Of a DNA stretch of 35,414 nt, positions 23,816 through 31,693 are shown one piece after another (position 1 is the first letter of the stretch; every line of letters begins with the position of its first letter). The notes under the pieces were generated by a model that saw nothing but the letters and a program-made list of their open reading frames with translations, had not been told where the DNA came from and ran no database searches. Source of the DNA: Dehalococcoidia bacterium (GTDB taxonomy: Bacteria > Chloroflexota > Dehalococcoidia > JAUSIH01). The DNA lies in contig JAUSIH010000058.1 of NCBI GenBank assembly GCA_030648205.1, forward strand, positions 1 through 35,414. The letters are read 5' to 3'. A program made the translations under genes and the position numbers.

Positions 23816-24340
23816 ATGGATGCACAAGCATATAGAGACAAGCTCACAAAGTGGGATCAAGAAAGCAGAGAAGAGCGTGTTCTGCGATGGCAGCAGATAA
23901 AGCCAGCTTCTTACGGGAGTCTTCTTCCAGACCTGCTCTGGGAGTACATCGTAGAAGCCGTCAACATGTATATACGCGGACATCCCACCGGCACTGTTTT
24001 ATTGTGCGCAGCCGCCATAGAGATAATTTTGGCTGATCAAATAAAGGCAAAGAGTGCTAACACCATATCAAAGAAGATCAGACGGGGACGCGAACTAGGT
24101 CTCTTGGAAGAAGACGAGGCGACGCGAATTGATGAGCTTTGGAAACTACGCAACGAGCTTATCCATGCTCACGCAGGCCAACTCAAAGAAAGAGCTATGA
24201 AGCTCCTCCCTGCCGAATGGGCGTCGCCGTCACTCTATTTTCTCGCTGGTTTGCCCGGCAGTATAGACGCGGATGCACTGAAGTGCCTCCAAACAGCTAG
24301 AGACCTCGCAGTAAAGTTCTACGGTGAGAAGGAGCAGTAG
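23816..24340 (+). CDS. HEPN/DUF4145-like small protein
   Basis: The 174-residue protein is largely helical. Around residues 60-75 it has 'LLCAAAIEIILADQIKAK' and near 107-117 'LWKLRNELIHAHAG', in which R-N-E-L-I-H has the R-x4-H spacing of HEPN ribonuclease-like domains and of DUF4145. A clear ribosome site (GAGGAAG, 23805-23811 approximately) precedes ATG 23816. The gene is A/T-rich compared with neighbours. The next gene starts two bases after its stop, and its AAGGAG ribosome site lies in the end of this gene, so the two are read together. No partner nucleotidyltransferase is present. RNase activity is only a possibility; a plain RNA-binding or scaffold role is as likely. Confidence 0.65.
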   Translation: MDAQAYRDKLTKWDQESREERVLRWQQIKPASYGSLLPDLLWEYIVEAVNMYIRGHPTGTVLLCAAAIEIILADQIKAKSANTISKKIRRGRELGLLEEDEATRIDELWKLRNELIHAHAGQLKERAMKLLPAEWASPSLYFLAGLPGSIDADALKCLQTARDLAVKFYGEKEQ

Positions 24341-24342
24341 CC

Positions 24343-25554
24343 ATGCCCCTGCCGCTGGAAGGCTACAAGGTCATTGACTTCAGCGTAGCCATCTTCGGCT
24401 CCATGAACAGCATGATGCTGGGCGACATGGGCGCCGACGTGATCAAGGTGGAGCCGCTGGAGGGCGACTTCATGCGCATCTCCACCTTCCGCTCCGGCGA
24501 CGGCGCGCGCTTCATGAGCTGCAACCGCTCCAAGCGCAGCCTGTCCGTCAACCTGAAGGACGACCGGGGCAAGGAGATGGTGTGGAAGCTGCTCAAGGAC
24601 TGCGACGTAGTCATCCAGAACTTCCGGCCCGGCGTCATGGAGCGGATGGGGTTCGGGTACAAGGCGGTGTCCGCGATTAACCCGCGGGTCATCATGGTGT
24701 CCCAGTACGGCTATGGAGAAACGGGCCCGCTGGCGCACCGAATGGGCGGCGACCTGTGGGCGCAGTGCATGGGCGGCGTTGTCGCGCTCCAGGGCAGCCC
24801 CAGCGGCCCACCGTACATCGGCGGCGTGGCCTGGGCCGACCACGGCGGCGGCGTCATGGCGAGCATGGCCACCCTTTCGGCCATCCTGGCGCGGGAGCGC
24901 TACGGCGTTGGCCAGGAGGTCACGCTGAACCTGCTGGACACGGTCATTCACATGCAGAGCGCCACCATAGCCGACTGGCTGGTGGACGGCCGCCTGCTCA
25001 AGAAGTCGGGCCGCGGCTGGGGCGCGGGCTTCCCCTATGGCGCCTACCCGTGCAAGGACGGCGACATCGTCACCCTCATGGGCAGGGACGACCTGGAGTG
25101 GCCCGTGCTGTGCAAGCTGCTGGACATTGAGTGGATACTGGAAGACAAGCGCTACGAAACGCACATGATGCGTCTGGGGCTCAAGGATGAGTTGTACCCC
25201 GTCCTGGACGAGGCGTTCAAGAAGAAGACCCGCGCCGAATGGGTGGAGGCATTCCGCAAAGTCAAGCTGCGCGTTGACCCGGCCCTGGATTACAAGGAGC
25301 TGTTCGAGCATCCGCAGGTCTATGAGAACGAGATGGTTATCGAGCAGCAGCACCCGGAGTTCGGCAAGATTCGACTCACGGGCATTCCCTACAAGATGAA
25401 GGGCACACCTCTTCCGCCGCCCCAGATGCCTCCGCCCCTGCTGGGACAGCACACGCGCGAGATTATGCGCTCGCTCGGCTACGCGGAAGAGACGATTCAG
25501 CGGTACTGGGACGAGGGCGTCGTCGGCATCACCGACCCGCCCTCTCCGCGGTAG
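24343..25554 (+). CDS. Family III CoA-transferase (CaiB/BaiF)
   Basis: The 403-residue protein begins with the Rossmann-like 'GYKVIDFSVAIFGSMNSMML' and 'GADVIKVEPLEGD' stretch typical of the family. 'NRSKRSLSVNLKD' and 'NFRPGVMERMGFGY' follow. The catalytic Asp is in 'WADHGGGVMASMATL' near residue 166. It transfers CoA between carboxylic acids; the acid pair cannot be told from sequence. The only linked gene is the HEPN-like gene upstream, so the context is uninformative. The next space holds a triple-hairpin element. Confidence 0.92.
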   Translation: MPLPLEGYKVIDFSVAIFGSMNSMMLGDMGADVIKVEPLEGDFMRISTFRSGDGARFMSCNRSKRSLSVNLKDDRGKEMVWKLLKDCDVVIQNFRPGVMERMGFGYKAVSAINPRVIMVSQYGYGETGPLAHRMGGDLWAQCMGGVVALQGSPSGPPYIGGVAWADHGGGVMASMATLSAILARERYGVGQEVTLNLLDTVIHMQSATIADWLVDGRLLKKSGRGWGAGFPYGAYPCKDGDIVTLMGRDDLEWPVLCKLLDIEWILEDKRYETHMMRLGLKDELYPVLDEAFKKKTRAEWVEAFRKVKLRVDPALDYKELFEHPQVYENEMVIEQQHPEFGKIRLTGIPYKMKGTPLPPPQMPPPLLGQHTREIMRSLGYAEETIQRYWDEGVVGITDPPSPR

Positions 25555-25573
25555 TCCGGTCTGCCTGTTGATG

Positions 25574-25746
25574 TTTAGCAGGACGATGAAAAACCCTTTT
25601 CGACCATCCCCCTACCCCCTTCCTAGCCAGGAAGGGGGTGAAATAGTATCTGGGGGATACCCCCAGACCCCCGCTCCTTCGGCTTCGCTCAGGACAAGCT
25701 ACGGGGCTTCGCCCCTCTGGACTCTCCTTTTTCAACAGCCTGTTAG
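25574..25746. repeat. Triple-hairpin MITE-like element, family B, copy 3
   Basis: The terminal inverted repeats are TTTAGCAGGACGATGAAAAA and, in reverse complement on the right, TCTAACAGGCTGTTGAAAAA. The hairpins are ACCCCCTTCC/GGAAGGGGGT (25614-25639), CTGGGGG/CCCCCAG (25650-25666, loop ATA) and GGGGC/GCCCC (25703-25715, loop TTC). Between hairpins 2 and 3 a 'TCCTTCGGCTTCGCTCAGGA' type palindrome is inserted, absent from copies 1 and 2. Its right end reaches the ATG of the next gene. Confidence 0.72.
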
Positions 25747-27486
25747 ATGGATATCGGACTGATGCGGTCTCTCCAGAGATGGCTTGCGTGGCCCGCGGCG
25801 CTGGCGCTCCTCGCGGCGGCGTGCAATCCGCCCATCGTTGCGGTCCCGACACCGGCCCCTGCGCGTCCCACGCCCGCGCCGTCGCCCACTCCTGCGAGCG
25901 CGCCCGTCTCCGGCGGCGCCTTGCGCGTGGCCGTCGCGGAGCAGCCGCCGGAAAGCTCCCGCCTGGACCCGCACGAGGAGCCGACGCCGGCTATCCAGGC
26001 CGTCGTAGGCCCGGTGTACAGCGGCCTGGTCCAGTTCGACCCCGCCGTGTCCGGACGTCGCATCATCGGCGACCTGGCAGAGGACTGGCGACTGGTGGAC
26101 GACCTCACGTTCGAGTTCAGCATCCGCAAGGACGCCACGTTCCACAACGGGCAGCAGGTGACCGCGGTGGATGTCCTCTACAGCCTCGACCGGGTGCGCC
26201 TGCCACCGCGTGAAACGACGCGGCCCCGCCGGGAGCTGTACGCCTCCATCAAGGACGTCATCGCGCCGGACAGGTTCACGCTGCGCATCATCATGCGCCA
26301 GCCGGACGCGGGCATCCTTTCGGCCCTGGCGAGCGGGACACTGGTCGTCCGGCCTCAGTTCGACGGACTGGAGGAGACGTGGCGCGCGCCAGACCCCGTA
26401 GGCAGCGGCCCGTTCGTCTTCACCGGCTATTCAGCCTCCGGGCAGGCGCGTTACCCCCGCTACAAGGACTACTTCCTGAAGGGTAAACCCTACCTGGATT
26501 ACTACGAGCTGTTCACGGTCAGCGATGCCACCACGCGGATAGCGGGCCTCCGGGCCGGCCTTCTGGACGTTGTGCTTGGTCCTTTGTCCGAACAGCGCGT
26601 GCGCTCCCTGCGCGAGGCGCGCCCCGACCTGGTGTTCCACCGGGCGCAGGACCCGGTCGTCGGCCATGATGTCGTGGTGAACACGACCCGCTCCCCGTTC
26701 AATGACCTGCGCGTTCGCAAGGCCCTGCGGCTTGCTCTGGACGACGAGGCCGCTTACGTCGCCCAGGAGTCGTCATGCGGGCCGTACATCGGCTCGCCTG
26801 GCGGCCTCTCGCCGTGGGCGCTGCCCCAGAACGATCTGGCGAAGCGTCCCGAGGCAGGCGGCGACCGCATCCAGCGCCTCGCCGAGGCCCGGAAGCTTGT
26901 CGCGGACGCGGGACTCTCCGACGCCCTGACGGCGACGGTCCTTCAGCGGAAGGAGGAAGGCGGCGTGTCGGACCCGGACGCCAGGATAGTGGACGCATGG
27001 GCGAAGCTGCTGGCAAAAGGGATCAACGACATTGGGGGCAAGGCGGAGGTCCAGGAACTGGAGGCGCCCAAGCAGTCCCAGGAGCGCCTGCTGAGCCTGC
27101 AGTACGATATCGCGGTCTATCCCGTCCCCTACGTCGGCTATCCCGACCCCAACGGACTCTCCCCTGTCTGGCGCTCCGGCGCGCCGCGCAACTACGCCAA
27201 CTACGCAGACCCGGAGCTGGACAGGCTCCTAGCGGAGCAGGCCCGGACGCTGGATTGGGCGAAACGCCTCCCGCTCGTGTACGCCGCCCAGCAGCGCATC
27301 CTGGACTCCTACGCGGCGTTCTACCTGCCGCGCCCAACGCCCTGCGACTCCGGCGGCGCGGATGCAGCGAGCCAGCCCTGGGTCAAGGGCTTCCAGCAGG
27401 ACTGGGCCGGAGCGCGACTGGACGCTATGCGTTTCGACCAGGTGTGGATAGACCCCGTGGTCAAGGGCAACTTCAAGAGGCCCTAA
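25747..27486 (+). CDS. Solute-binding lipoprotein, family 5 (peptide/nickel type)
   Basis: The 579-residue lipoprotein has a signal with the lipobox 'LLAAAC' and Cys at about residue 26. A Pro/Ala/Thr-rich linker (residues about 30-56) comes next, then a family 5 binding domain with 'DLAEDWRLVDDLTFEFSIRK', 'FHNGQQVTAVDVLYSLDRV' and 'VNTTRSPFNDLRVRKALRLA'. An ATG at 25762 is an alternative start. The first start lies at the right end of the MITE-like element; no ribosome site is evident for either. Permease and ATPase genes are missing next to it, so it must use subunits encoded elsewhere. The ligand is probably a peptide or a metal complex. Confidence 0.88.
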   Translation: MDIGLMRSLQRWLAWPAALALLAAACNPPIVAVPTPAPARPTPAPSPTPASAPVSGGALRVAVAEQPPESSRLDPHEEPTPAIQAVVGPVYSGLVQFDPAVSGRRIIGDLAEDWRLVDDLTFEFSIRKDATFHNGQQVTAVDVLYSLDRVRLPPRETTRPRRELYASIKDVIAPDRFTLRIIMRQPDAGILSALASGTLVVRPQFDGLEETWRAPDPVGSGPFVFTGYSASGQARYPRYKDYFLKGKPYLDYYELFTVSDATTRIAGLRAGLLDVVLGPLSEQRVRSLREARPDLVFHRAQDPVVGHDVVVNTTRSPFNDLRVRKALRLALDDEAAYVAQESSCGPYIGSPGGLSPWALPQNDLAKRPEAGGDRIQRLAEARKLVADAGLSDALTATVLQRKEEGGVSDPDARIVDAWAKLLAKGINDIGGKAEVQELEAPKQSQERLLSLQYDIAVYPVPYVGYPDPNGLSPVWRSGAPRNYANYADPELDRLLAEQARTLDWAKRLPLVYAAQQRILDSYAAFYLPRPTPCDSGGADAASQPWVKGFQQDWAGARLDAMRFDQVWIDPVVKGNFKRP

Positions 27487-27536
27487 CGGCAAGGGGGACG
27501 CTCCAAGTGTCCTGTTTCTGAAATACGCTTACGATT

Positions 27537-27643
27537 TGTCATTGCGAGGACTCCGGCTTGCCGGAGGACGAAGCAATCTAGAGGAAGGGTGCGCCCCGCA
27601 GCCAGATTGCCACGGCCCTCCTGCGTCGGGCCTCGCAATGACA
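27537..27643. repeat. 'TGTCATTGCGAGG' dispersed repeat, copy 1
   Basis: TGTCATTGCGAGG (27537-27549) and CCTCGCAATGACA (27631-27643) are perfect terminal inverted repeats. The core contains 'GACGAAGCAATCT' and 'AGATTGCCACG'. This type of repeat is spread widely in bacterial genomes. Upstream, GTGTCCTGTTTCTGAAATAC (27508-27527) resembles the terminal repeat of the element at 33193. The remaining bases between 27644 and 27718 hold nothing further. Confidence 0.75.
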
Positions 27644-27718
27644 TTGACGGCGCATTTTGGGAACATCACACCAGGGGCGTCTCCTGACTGTGGCGCTATT
27701 GAGTGGCGGGCGCGAAGG

Positions 27719-28693
27719 CTACTCCGCTATGGTCTCCAGCCAGCGCGTCAGCAGGGCCTTGTTCGCCAGCACCTGCGAGGCTGCGGAATAGGGGTCGAGC
27801 CCACCCTTCTCCACCTGGGACAGATAAGATCCAAGCAGCCCGTCCTTCTCCACCAGGTCTTGAAGGCGCTCTTCCATCCGCAACTCGATCATCTGGAAAA
27901 ACTCTTTGCGCCGCTGGGCCTTCCGCTTCTCGGCAAAGAGGTTGGAGGAGCGCATGACCTCCCCGTGCTTCTCAATCTGCGCCAGCACCTCTTCCATCCC
28001 CACGTTCTTGTGCGCCTGGGCCGCCAGCACGGGCACACTCCAGTAGTCGTGCTTGGGGCTCAACTCCAGAGTGGCGACGAGCTCGCGCACCAGGGAGTCG
28101 GCGCCGTCGCGGTCCGCCTTGTTGACCACGAAGATGTCGGCGATCTCCATGAGGCCCGCCTTCATCGTCTGCACCGCGTCGCCGGCCTCCGGCACGAGCA
28201 CCACGACGACGGTGTCCGCCACCTCCATGATGTCCAGCTCAGTCTGGCCCACGCCCACCGTCTCGATGAGCACCACGTCCCTGCCGTAGGCGTCAAAGAG
28301 CTTCGCCACCTGGCTGGCCGTCCGGGGCAGTCCGCCGTGGCTGCCTCGAGTGGCCATGCTGCGGATGAAGACGCCGGGATCGCCGAAGTGCTGCTGCATG
28401 CGGATGCGGTCCCCCAGGACGGCGCCGCCGGTGAAGGGGCTGGTGGGGTCCACCGCTATCACGCCTACGGTCTTCTGCTTAGCCCGCAGGAAAGCGACCA
28501 GCCGGTCTACAATGGTGGACTTGCCCGCGCCGGGCGGGCCGGTGATGCCCACGAGGTATGCTCTGCCGATGTGTGGATAAACGGCTGCCATGATGCCGGG
28601 GACGTCAGGCCCTTCACGCTCTACAAGGGTGATGAGTCGGGCCAGGGCGCGCTGGTCGCCCGCCAGCAGGCGCTGGACAAGGTCGTTGTTCAC
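27719..28693 (-). CDS. meaB: MeaB/ArgK-type GTPase
   Basis: The 324-residue protein is a G3E GTPase that loads and protects methylmalonyl-CoA mutase (or a related B12 mutase). The motifs are Walker A 'GITGPPGAGKST', switch 'VDPTSPFTGGAVLGDRIRM', 'ETVGVGQTELDIMEVADT' and NKxD 'VNKADRDG'. The start is GTG at 28693, with GGAGG six bases upstream; the open frame beyond it is spurious. A B12 mutase gene is not in this window. The C-terminal helical part for dimerisation is complete. Confidence 0.93.
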   Translation of the reverse strand: MNNDLVQRLLAGDQRALARLITLVEREGPDVPGIMAAVYPHIGRAYLVGITGPPGAGKSTIVDRLVAFLRAKQKTVGVIAVDPTSPFTGGAVLGDRIRMQQHFGDPGVFIRSMATRGSHGGLPRTASQVAKLFDAYGRDVVLIETVGVGQTELDIMEVADTVVVVLVPEAGDAVQTMKAGLMEIADIFVVNKADRDGADSLVRELVATLELSPKHDYWSVPVLAAQAHKNVGMEEVLAQIEKHGEVMRSSNLFAEKRKAQRRKEFFQMIELRMEERLQDLVEKDGLLGSYLSQVEKGGLDPYSAASQVLANKALLTRWLETIAE

Positions 28694-28787
28694 AGAGTGC
28701 CTCCGTTGTAGCGAGGGTTCGTTACACTGTAGCACTTTGTCGTATCTGAGAGCAAGGGCGTGACGACGCGCCGCGCTTTTGCCCCAA

Positions 28788-29155
28788 GGCAATCGCGTCT
28801 TGATGCGAGCGTTCGTTCCCGCCCGTCGCGTGAGTCTTTGAAGAAAGGCTCGAAGAAGCCCGCCGGTCCGCCGCCGTCATTCCGGCGCAGAGCTTGCCCC
28901 GTACCTGATAAGGGGCCGGAATCCAGCGTTCCCCGGCGCTTCTCTGGATACCGGCTTTCGCCGGTATGACGTGGAATATGGAGCGCGTTTCCGAAGCAGG
29001 ACGCGAGCGTCGCCCGTCGCGGACGATCTCGTGTCCCTGGGCTCCGGCCCACGGCCTTCGCCGGGGCAGGCTTTTCGCCGGAGCGACGAAGGGACGCCCC
29101 CTTTGCGATTTGCTATGTCCATGAGTGCGTAAGAAGGAAGTAGACGCGATTGCCC
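28788..29155 (-). repeat. MITE-like element, family A, copy 3 (longest form, inverted)
   Basis: The ends are GGCAATCGCGTCTTGA (28788-28803) and TAGACGCGATTGCCC (29141-29155). Read on the minus strand it starts like copies 1 and 2 and contains the module seen only in copy 2. It also holds a further palindromic block (from GCGTCCTGCTTCGGAAACG to the CGGTATCCAGAGAAGCG region) that matches the right half of the element at 33193-33401. It is thus a composite, 368 bases long against 199 and 258 for the others. Confidence 0.72.
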
Positions 29156-29257
29156 TGCGACGACGCGTCCTGTCACATTCATGGCGCTGGAACATGGTAT
29201 CATTTACCAATACGCGAGAAGGCGCCACGAATCCAATCATGAGGAACGGCCGAGAGA

Positions 29258-29884
29258 GTGGACACGGAAAACCAGAGTATTCCAGCAAAAGGCCCGGCCA
29301 ACCCGGACGAACTGGGACATCAGACAGTTGACACAGCGCCTCCGGTCAGCGCCGCCACGCACTCCGAGATGAACGACTTGCCTGCAACAGCCACGGAGGC
29401 AACCCGACGGGCACGGATGGCGACGTGGGTGCGCGAGGCGCTGTTTATCGGCATCGCGGCGGCCGTCTTCGTCGCGGACTACCTCACGAAGCTGTGGGTG
29501 CGGACCAGCATGTTCCCCGGCCAGTCCATTTTCCCGGACGCGCCCGTCCGGCTGACCTATATCACCAACACGGGGAGCGCGTTCGGCCTGTTCCAGGACC
29601 AGACGATCTTCCTGGTCATCACGGCGGTCATCGGCATAGGGGCCATCATCCTGTACCACTCGATGCACTCGGCGAAGACGCTCCCGCTGACCGTGAGCCT
29701 GGGCCTCCAGCTCGGCGGGGCCGCGGGCAACCTGGTGGAGCGCCTGCGGTTCGGACGCGTCACCGACTTCATTGACCTGCGCTTCTGGCCGGTGTTCAAC
29801 GTGGCCGACTCGTGCATCGTCATCGGCGTGGCCCTGCTCGCATGGATACTCTTCAGGACAGGCAAAGAGAAACCGACGCGATAG
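29258..29884 (+). CDS. lspA: Lipoprotein signal peptidase (signal peptidase II)
   Basis: The 208-residue inner membrane aspartyl protease cleaves prolipoproteins before the lipidated Cys. Four helices are visible. Signatures are 'VADYLTKLWV', 'NTGSAFGLFQ', 'GGAAGNLVERLRFGRVTDFI' and 'FNVADSCI', which carry the two catalytic aspartates. Starting at GTG 29258 leaves a Pro/Thr/Ala-rich N-terminal tail of about 55 residues before the first helix, longer than the family's usual few residues. An ATG at 29417 would remove it. The ORF upstream is otherwise open only to 29258. rluD follows after two bases. At least two likely substrates (the two lipoproteins above) lie in this window. Confidence 0.92.
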   Translation: MDTENQSIPAKGPANPDELGHQTVDTAPPVSAATHSEMNDLPATATEATRRARMATWVREALFIGIAAAVFVADYLTKLWVRTSMFPGQSIFPDAPVRLTYITNTGSAFGLFQDQTIFLVITAVIGIGAIILYHSMHSAKTLPLTVSLGLQLGGAAGNLVERLRFGRVTDFIDLRFWPVFNVADSCIVIGVALLAWILFRTGKEKPTR

Positions 29885-29886
29885 CC

Positions 29887-30828
29887 GTGCCGTCGTCAGA
29901 CACTCGCTCCTTCAGCGTCGCCACGCAGGGAGAGCGCCTCGACCGCTTCCTGGCGGCGCAGTGTCCCGACCTCTCCCGCTCCCGCGTTCAGCAGCTCATC
30001 GAGGCAGGTCACGTCACCGTCAACGGACGCCCCGTCAAAGCCGCCCACAAGCTGAAGCCCGGCGATGACGTCTCCATGTCCGTGCCGCCGCCGGCGCCTG
30101 TGCTCGGCCTGTCGCCGGAGGACATTCCGCTCACCGTCGTGTACGAGGACGCCGACCTGCTGGTGGTGGACAAGCCCGCCGGCCTGACGGTGCATCCCGC
30201 GCCGGGGCACCCCAGCGGCACGCTGGTGAACGCCCTGCTGGCGCGCGTGCCCGACCTGGGCGGCGTCGGCGGCGAGCTGCGTCCGGGCATCGTCCACCGG
30301 CTGGACAAGGACACGTCGGGGTTGATCGTCGTCGCCAAGCACGAGCGGGCGCTGCGCCACTTGCAGGCCCAGTTCAAAGAGCGACAGGTGCGGAAGGTGT
30401 ACCTGGCGCTGGTCCACCGTCGCGTGCAGCCCCCGGAGGGCGTCATTGATGCGCCGATAGGCCGCGACCCGCGCAACCGCAAACGGATGGCCGTCGTGCC
30501 GGACGGTCGGGCCGCTCTTACGCGCTATCGCGTGCTGCGCTATCTGCCCGACTACACGCTGCTGGAGGCGGCGCCCGCCACGGGGCGCACGCACCAGATC
30601 CGGGTGCACCTCGCGCACATCGGGCACCCGCTGGCGGGCGACCCGCTGTACGGCGGGACGACGAAGCTGGTGGCGCGGCAGTTCCTGCACGCGCACCGGC
30701 TCACCTTCCGCCTGCCCTCCGGCGAGGAGCGCACGTTCATCAGCCCGCTGCCGGACGACCTGGAGCGGGTGCTACGAGAGGTTGCGCAAATCAAGGACTC
30801 TAAAGAACTCTATGACGTTCATAATTAG
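29887..30828 (+). CDS. rluD: RluA-family rRNA pseudouridine synthase (RluD-like)
   Basis: The 313-residue protein starts at GTG 29887, two bases after the lspA stop; ATG 29842 inside lspA is less likely. An S4 RNA-binding domain comes first ('RLDRFLAAQCPDLSRSRVQQ', 'VNGRPVK'), then the catalytic domain with 'HRLDKDTSGLIVVAK' in which the Asp is the nucleophile. 'GRTHQIRVHLAHIGHPLAGD' is the third family motif. The S4-plus-catalysis form fits RluD, which modifies helix 69 of 23S rRNA. lspA next to rluD is a common bacterial arrangement. Confidence 0.92.
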   Translation: MPSSDTRSFSVATQGERLDRFLAAQCPDLSRSRVQQLIEAGHVTVNGRPVKAAHKLKPGDDVSMSVPPPAPVLGLSPEDIPLTVVYEDADLLVVDKPAGLTVHPAPGHPSGTLVNALLARVPDLGGVGGELRPGIVHRLDKDTSGLIVVAKHERALRHLQAQFKERQVRKVYLALVHRRVQPPEGVIDAPIGRDPRNRKRMAVVPDGRAALTRYRVLRYLPDYTLLEAAPATGRTHQIRVHLAHIGHPLAGDPLYGGTTKLVARQFLHAHRLTFRLPSGEERTFISPLPDDLERVLREVAQIKDSKELYDVHN

Positions 30829-30833
30829 CGTCT

Positions 30834-30857
30834 TGGCAAGGGCATTCACGCTTGCCA
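30834..30857 (+). terminator. Weak hairpin after rluD
   Basis: TGGCAAG (30834-30840) pairs with CTTGCCA (30851-30857) with a ten-base loop. No T-run follows, so its action as a terminator is doubtful. The bases 30858-30933 hold the ribosome site GGGGGATTAG of the next gene. Confidence 0.35.
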
Positions 30858-30933
30858 TAAGGAGTGGTAAACTTCGACCGGTTCTGTTAGTGCTAATGCC
30901 ACGAAAAAGCAGCAAGCGAATGGGGGATTAGTT

Positions 30934-31539
30934 ATGTCATCAAATAACCTGAACCGAAAGTTGAAGCTACGCATTACTTTTGACACGGGAAAGGAGCCCT
31001 ACCTTCTCGATATTTCGTCTTTCTTATACGACCTTGAATTGCTCCACGACTACCTAGTGATGGTTCTTGATGAAGATTATTCTAGATACAAGTTCTCTCA
31101 ATACTTTTACTATCGTAAGGGTCGCCGTCTCAAGGAGATACAAAGACTAAGATTGGCGAAGATAACCAAAGCATCACCTCTGACAATTGAGTTGATTCTT
31201 AATATTACTATCCCGCCTATATCAGTGGACGTAGCTTTTGTCTCCGCATCTGCCGGTGCTGCCTACCTTCTTTCACTGGCAGTTCAGAAATGGATCATGC
31301 TACCTCACAACAAAGAGAAGGCTCGGGCTGAGGCAGCGAAATTCCGGGCAGCGGCACGGATCACAGACCTCCAAGCTGATCTACTAGAGGAAGATGTGGA
31401 GGAAAAGCGTCGCTTACGCGAGATGATTCCCGTTCATGACTCCCTACGTCGGAGATTGAGCGACAGCCCGCTGAAAGCTACGAACATGGAGCTATCTATC
31501 GAAGATGAAGACGAACCTTCAGGACATACCAACACATAG
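30934..31539 (+). CDS. Hypothetical protein, A/T-rich gene
   Basis: The 201-residue protein is unfamiliar to me. The first third is beta-like with 'KLKLRITFDTGKEPYLLDIS', followed by helical stretches, a basic 'YFYYRKGRRLKEIQRLRLAK', then 'ASPLTIELILNITIPP', a membrane-like helix 'AFVSASAGAAYLLSLAVQKW' (about 107-126) and a charged helical coil to the end. The general plan, a small alpha/beta part, 'SPLTIELI' type strand and one hydrophobic helix, recalls uncharacterised proteins seen near defence or mobile regions. That resemblance is weak. The start ATG 30934 has GGGGGATTAG upstream. The gene is clearly more A/T-rich than rluD and gltX around it. Confidence 0.7.
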   Translation: MSSNNLNRKLKLRITFDTGKEPYLLDISSFLYDLELLHDYLVMVLDEDYSRYKFSQYFYYRKGRRLKEIQRLRLAKITKASPLTIELILNITIPPISVDVAFVSASAGAAYLLSLAVQKWIMLPHNKEKARAEAAKFRAAARITDLQADLLEEDVEEKRRLREMIPVHDSLRRRLSDSPLKATNMELSIEDEDEPSGHTNT

Positions 31540-31621
31540 CGTTGCCTTGCACAAAAACGTGAAATGCCTGGGCATAGTTATCGATCGTAGAATCAGATGA
31601 CAAATTATCAGATGCCCGTCC

Positions 31622-31650
31622 TCGACGGCCTTCTTAGGCCATGCTAGAAT
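31622..31650 (+). promoter_or_regulatory. Promoter of gltX
   Basis: TCGACG (31622-31627) and TAGAAT (31645-31650) are 17 bases apart. Transcription would begin near 31657, about 37 bases before the ATG. The inverted repeat GGCC...GGCC between the boxes is short and may be chance. The rest of 31540-31621 shows nothing else. Confidence 0.5.
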
Positions 31651-31693
31651 GTGAGCGCGATAGCTACCGCCATATTCGTTTGAACGGAGACCC

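Noticed and set aside
27536-28711. Open frame of 391 codons on the plus strand opposite meaB
   Set aside because: Low-complexity His/Leu/Val-rich translation, and it lies opposite a clear MeaB GTPase.
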